A stretch of 7,675 nucleotides of DNA from NCBI GenBank assembly GCA_937897665.1, contig CALCPB010000848.1:1-7675 (forward strand), given 5' to 3'. Made by a program: the position numbers and the translations under genes. Positions 5,667 to 7,675 of this stretch are shown in pieces (the stretch's first letter is position 1; each line of letters starts with the position of its first letter). The stretch comes from an uncultured Halomicronema sp. (GTDB taxonomy: Bacteria > Cyanobacteriota > Cyanobacteriia > Phormidesmidales > Phormidesmidaceae). A model generated the notes under the pieces. It was not told the origin of the DNA and did no database searches. It saw only the letters and a list, made by a program, of their open reading frames with translations.

Positions 5667-6416
5667 ATGTTGAAAACATTACCCCTGGACCTGGACCGCG
5701 ATCGCCTACCCCAGCATGTCGCCTTCATTATGGATGGCAATGGCCGCTGGGCTCAGCAGCGGGGTCTGCCGCGCATCGCCGGGCATCGTCAGGGGGCACG
5801 GGTGCTCAAAGATTTGGTGCGCTGCTGTCGCGATTGGGGCATTCCGGCGCTGACGGTATATGCCTTTTCGACCGAAAATTGGCAGCGCCCCCTCAAAGAG
5901 GTGGAGTTTTTGATGCGCTTGTTTGAGCGGCTCTTGCGTAAAGAACTGGCCGAGATGCATCAAGAGGGGGTGCGGTTGCGCTTTTTGGGCGACCTGTCGG
6001 AACTGCCCGAAACCCTGCAGGCAGAAATGCATCGAGCCTGTGCCACCACGGCTCACAATCGCGGCGTCACCTTTAATGTCGCAGTGAACTATGGCAGCCG
6101 GTTAGAAATCACTCGCACCTGTCAGTCGCTGGCGCAACAGGTGCAGCGCGGTCTGCTGCAGCCCGAAGACATTGACGAAGCGGCGATTAGCCAGCAGCTT
6201 TATAGCGGCAACGGGCCAGACCCTGACTTGCTCATTCGCACTAGCGGCGAACAGCGGCTGAGCAACTATCTGCTTTGGCAAATGGCCTACACTGAACTGT
6301 ATTTTACCGATCGCCTCTGGCCCGACTTTGACCGCGCCGCCCTGCACGAGGCATTGCTGAGTTTTCAACAGCGCGATCGCCGCTTTGGCAAGGTGCCTGC
6401 AGCCCTGACGGCTTGA
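5667..6416 (+). CDS. uppS: Isoprenyl (undecaprenyl) diphosphate synthase
   Basis: UppS is a cis-prenyltransferase that adds isopentenyl units to farnesyl diphosphate, giving the C55 lipid carrier for peptidoglycan and other envelope polymers; it acts at the cytoplasmic face of the membrane. The 249-residue product has the usual length and all signature blocks: [13 protein letters not shown] (17-29) with the catalytic Asp23, Arg36 and His40 in R-I-A-G-H, FSTENW (67-72), RFLGDL (105-110), NYGSRLEI (141-148), [10 protein letters not shown] (191-200) with the diphosphate-binding arginines, and Glu210, which matches the Mg-binding Glu near the C-terminus. The more common form of the fifth block is NYGGRxEI. 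The AGGAA before the ATG supports the start. It follows the diiron gene by 55 bases and could share its transcript. Product chain length cannot be read from the sequence. Confidence 0.95.
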   Translation: MLKTLPLDLDRDRLPQHVAFIMDGNGRWAQQRGLPRIAGHRQGARVLKDLVRCCRDWGIPALTVYAFSTENWQRPLKEVEFLMRLFERLLRKELAEMHQEGVRLRFLGDLSELPETLQAEMHRACATTAHNRGVTFNVAVNYGSRLEITRTCQSLAQQVQRGLLQPEDIDEAAISQQLYSGNGPDPDLLIRTSGEQRLSNYLLWQMAYTELYFTDRLWPDFDRAALHEALLSFQQRDRRFGKVPAALTA

Positions 6417-6423
6417 GGGTGAG

Positions 6424-6451
6424 GGAGTTTGGAGTTTGGAATTCGGAGTTT
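6424..6451 (+). repeat. Four tandem purine-rich heptamers
   Basis: GGAGTTT at 6424-6430, 6431-6437 and 6445-6451, with a variant GGAATTC at 6438-6444. The array begins 8 bases after the uppS stop. It is of the same period-7 kind, on the same strand, as the array at 4122-4200, and fits the intergenic short tandem repeats of cyanobacteria. Confidence 0.75.
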
Positions 6452-6532
6452 TGCCTTTCCGCATTCGTACTTTCGAGACCGCCATGATCATGAGACGATC
6501 TTGAGGCTTTTGCCCAACCTTCGTGTGGACTG

Positions 6533-7333
6533 ATGATGGCTCCGCTCATGACGCTGCTGACCGATTTCGGCTATCAAGATGGCTATGTCGGAGTGATGAA
6601 AGGGGTGATTGCGGGCATTTGCCCTGCTGCTCGCCTGATTGATTTGACCCATAGCGTTCCCCCTCAAAATATTGCCGCCGCCCGGTTTACCCTGTTGAAT
6701 GCCTACCGCTATTTTCCCCCTGATACGGTGCATTTAGTCGTGGTTGATCCGGGTGTGGGCACGGCCCGACGAGCCGTCGCCCTGCAGATACCCCAAGGCT
6801 ATTTGGTCGGGCCAGATAACGGTGTGCTCAGTGGGGTGGTCGATGCGGTGGGGGCGATCGCAGCGGTGGAGCTAACCGATCCTCACTATTGGCAAACGGC
6901 TGAGCCCAGCACCACCTTTCACGGGCGCGATATCTTTGCCCCCGTCGCCGCACATCTGGCCGCTGGGGTTTCTCTGGAAAAACTGGGCACGACGATTTCC
7001 CCGGCCTCGCTAACTCGGATTGCCATTCCTCAGCCGGATATCAGCGACACTCAGGTGATCGGGCACATTCAGCATGTTGACCACTTTGGCAATCTAGTCA
7101 CGACAATTCCCGCCGCCGTGGCCCAGCGCCAAGATTGGGTTTTGCAGGTCGGTCAAGTCGAGATGCCCTTGGGTAAAACCTATGGCGATGTCGAAATCGG
7201 CCACGCGATCGCCCTCATCGGTAGCCACGGTTGGGTCGAAATTGCGATCAACAGCAGCAGCGCCCAAGCTCGGTTTCGCCTCGCGATTGGGGATGCGGTT
7301 TATCTCTTGGCTCCCAACGCGATCGCGAACTGA
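6533..7333 (+). CDS. SAM hydrolase (SAM hydroxide adenosyltransferase, DUF62 family)
   Basis: This family hydrolyses S-adenosylmethionine to adenosine and methionine; the fluorinase and chlorinase enzymes are its halide-using relatives. The 266-residue product shows the family blocks: LLTDFGYQDGYVGVMKG (8-24), VDPGVGTARR (71-80), GPDNGVLSGV (93-102), FHGRDIFAPVAA (129-140), and HVDHFGNLVTTI (181-192). The Asp-Arg-His triad described for archaeal hydrolases appears to match Asp72, Arg79 and His130, which argues for hydrolysis rather than halogenation. ATG codons at 6533, 6536 and 6548 are all possible starts; MTLLTDFG from 6548 would fit the family's usual N-terminus equally well, and no strong Shine-Dalgarno decides. 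It lies 116 bases after uppS, with heptamer repeats between, so shared transcription is uncertain. The cellular role of this family is still unclear. Confidence 0.9.
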   Translation: MMAPLMTLLTDFGYQDGYVGVMKGVIAGICPAARLIDLTHSVPPQNIAAARFTLLNAYRYFPPDTVHLVVVDPGVGTARRAVALQIPQGYLVGPDNGVLSGVVDAVGAIAAVELTDPHYWQTAEPSTTFHGRDIFAPVAAHLAAGVSLEKLGTTISPASLTRIAIPQPDISDTQVIGHIQHVDHFGNLVTTIPAAVAQRQDWVLQVGQVEMPLGKTYGDVEIGHAIALIGSHGWVEIAINSSSAQARFRLAIGDAVYLLAPNAIAN

Positions 7334-7385
7334 TTCGGCTGATTCCCTCATTAGTCAAGCTCCTCAGATGCGGGGATGAGCGGAT

Positions 7386-7675
7386 CTATTGACCCAGAAT
7401 TTCACGAGCCTGCTGCAAGAGGGCTTCCGCCTCGTTATCGCGACCCTGCTCTTGATACAGCACAGCCAGGTTGTTCAGGCCTTTGGCCACATCGGGATGG
7501 CGATCGCCCAATTGCTCTCTAAGAATCTCTAGGGATTGCTGATACAGCGGTTCGGCTTCGCCATATCGGCCCTGAGCGCGATACAACACGGCCAAGTTGT
7601 TGAGGGCCGTAGCGACATCAGGATGGCGATCGCCCAATTGCTCTCTAAGAATCTCTAGGGATTGCTGATACAGCG
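7386..7675 (-). CDS. TPR-repeat protein, C-terminal end (partial)
   Basis: The frame is open from the right edge of the window to a TAG at 7386-7388, giving 95 codons; the start lies outside. The residues form kinesin-light-chain-type TPR units of 42 residues with the pattern LGDRHPDVAxxLNNLAVLYxxQGRxxEAExL, two fairly complete and the last ending in EILGQ. Such repeats bind protein partners. In cyanobacteria they often form the C-terminal part of NB-ARC, CHAT or similar signalling proteins, but the deciding N-terminal domain is not visible here. The gene runs towards the SAM hydrolase gene, with 52 bases between the two stops and no clear terminator. A TTG at 7635-7637 is an internal Leu of the repeat, not a start. 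The DNA repeats with a 126-bp period. Confidence 0.85.
   Translation of the reverse strand, partial: LYQQSLEILREQLGDRHPDVATALNNLAVLYRAQGRYGEAEPLYQQSLEILREQLGDRHPDVAKGLNNLAVLYQEQGRDNEAEALLQQAREILGQ
7495..7675. repeat. 126-bp tandem repeat within the TPR gene
   Basis: Bases 7495-7549 recur without change at 7621-7675, exactly 126 bases apart, which is one 42-residue TPR unit. The adjoining part of the unit (7441-7494 against 7567-7620) differs at about 15 of 54 positions. The identity stretch may continue past the window edge. Confidence 0.9.

Noticed and set aside
6483..6492. Palindrome CATGATCATG as an operator
   Set aside because: A single 10-bp palindrome without spacer is expected by chance at this length, and nothing links it to a regulator.

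Overview
This window reads as chromosomal DNA from a cyanobacterium, probably a filamentous one. Three signs point there. The octamer GCGATCGC (HIP1) occurs about 19 times by eye, roughly once per 400 bases. The photosystem I assembly factor Ycf3 is present. Purine-rich degenerate heptamer repeats sit between genes, as is common in such genomes. I see no transposase, integrase, tRNA, rRNA or CRISPR array.

Left part (1-1660): the first ~160 bases hold no secure gene. Then come three short plus-strand genes: a 146-residue protein of unknown function whose C-terminal half looks like an acyl-carrier-protein fold without the carrier serine; ycf3; and gatC (subunit C of the Asp/Glu-tRNA amidotransferase). 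Inverted repeats lie just upstream of ycf3 and between ycf3 and gatC.

Middle (1655-4036, minus strand): a large STAND-type signalling ATPase with an N-terminal helix-turn-helix, an NB-ARC-like P-loop NTPase, a winged-helix-like region and C-terminal TPR-like helices. Its stop overlaps the gatC stop tail to tail. The longest frame starts at 4249, but I place the start at 4036; the extra 71 codons look like translated heptamer repeat.

Gap (4037-4630): about 600 bases between two divergent genes. It holds a G-rich period-7 array with a canonical G-quadruplex pattern, a perfect tandem 9-mer containing TGTACA twice, an 8-bp inverted repeat and one doubtful small ORF.

Right part (4631-7333, plus strand): a soluble ferritin-like diiron protein with the full acyl-ACP-desaturase-type ligand pattern, isoprenyl diphosphate synthase UppS, and a SAM hydrolase (SAM hydroxide adenosyltransferase, DUF62 family). 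The first two lie 55 bases apart and may be co-transcribed. The right edge (7386-7675, minus strand) carries the C-terminal end of a kinesin-light-chain-type TPR protein with a 126-bp repeat unit.

The housekeeping genes (ycf3, gatC, uppS) are ordinary. The items most worth following up are the diiron enzyme, the STAND protein with its complex upstream region, and the ACP-like small protein.
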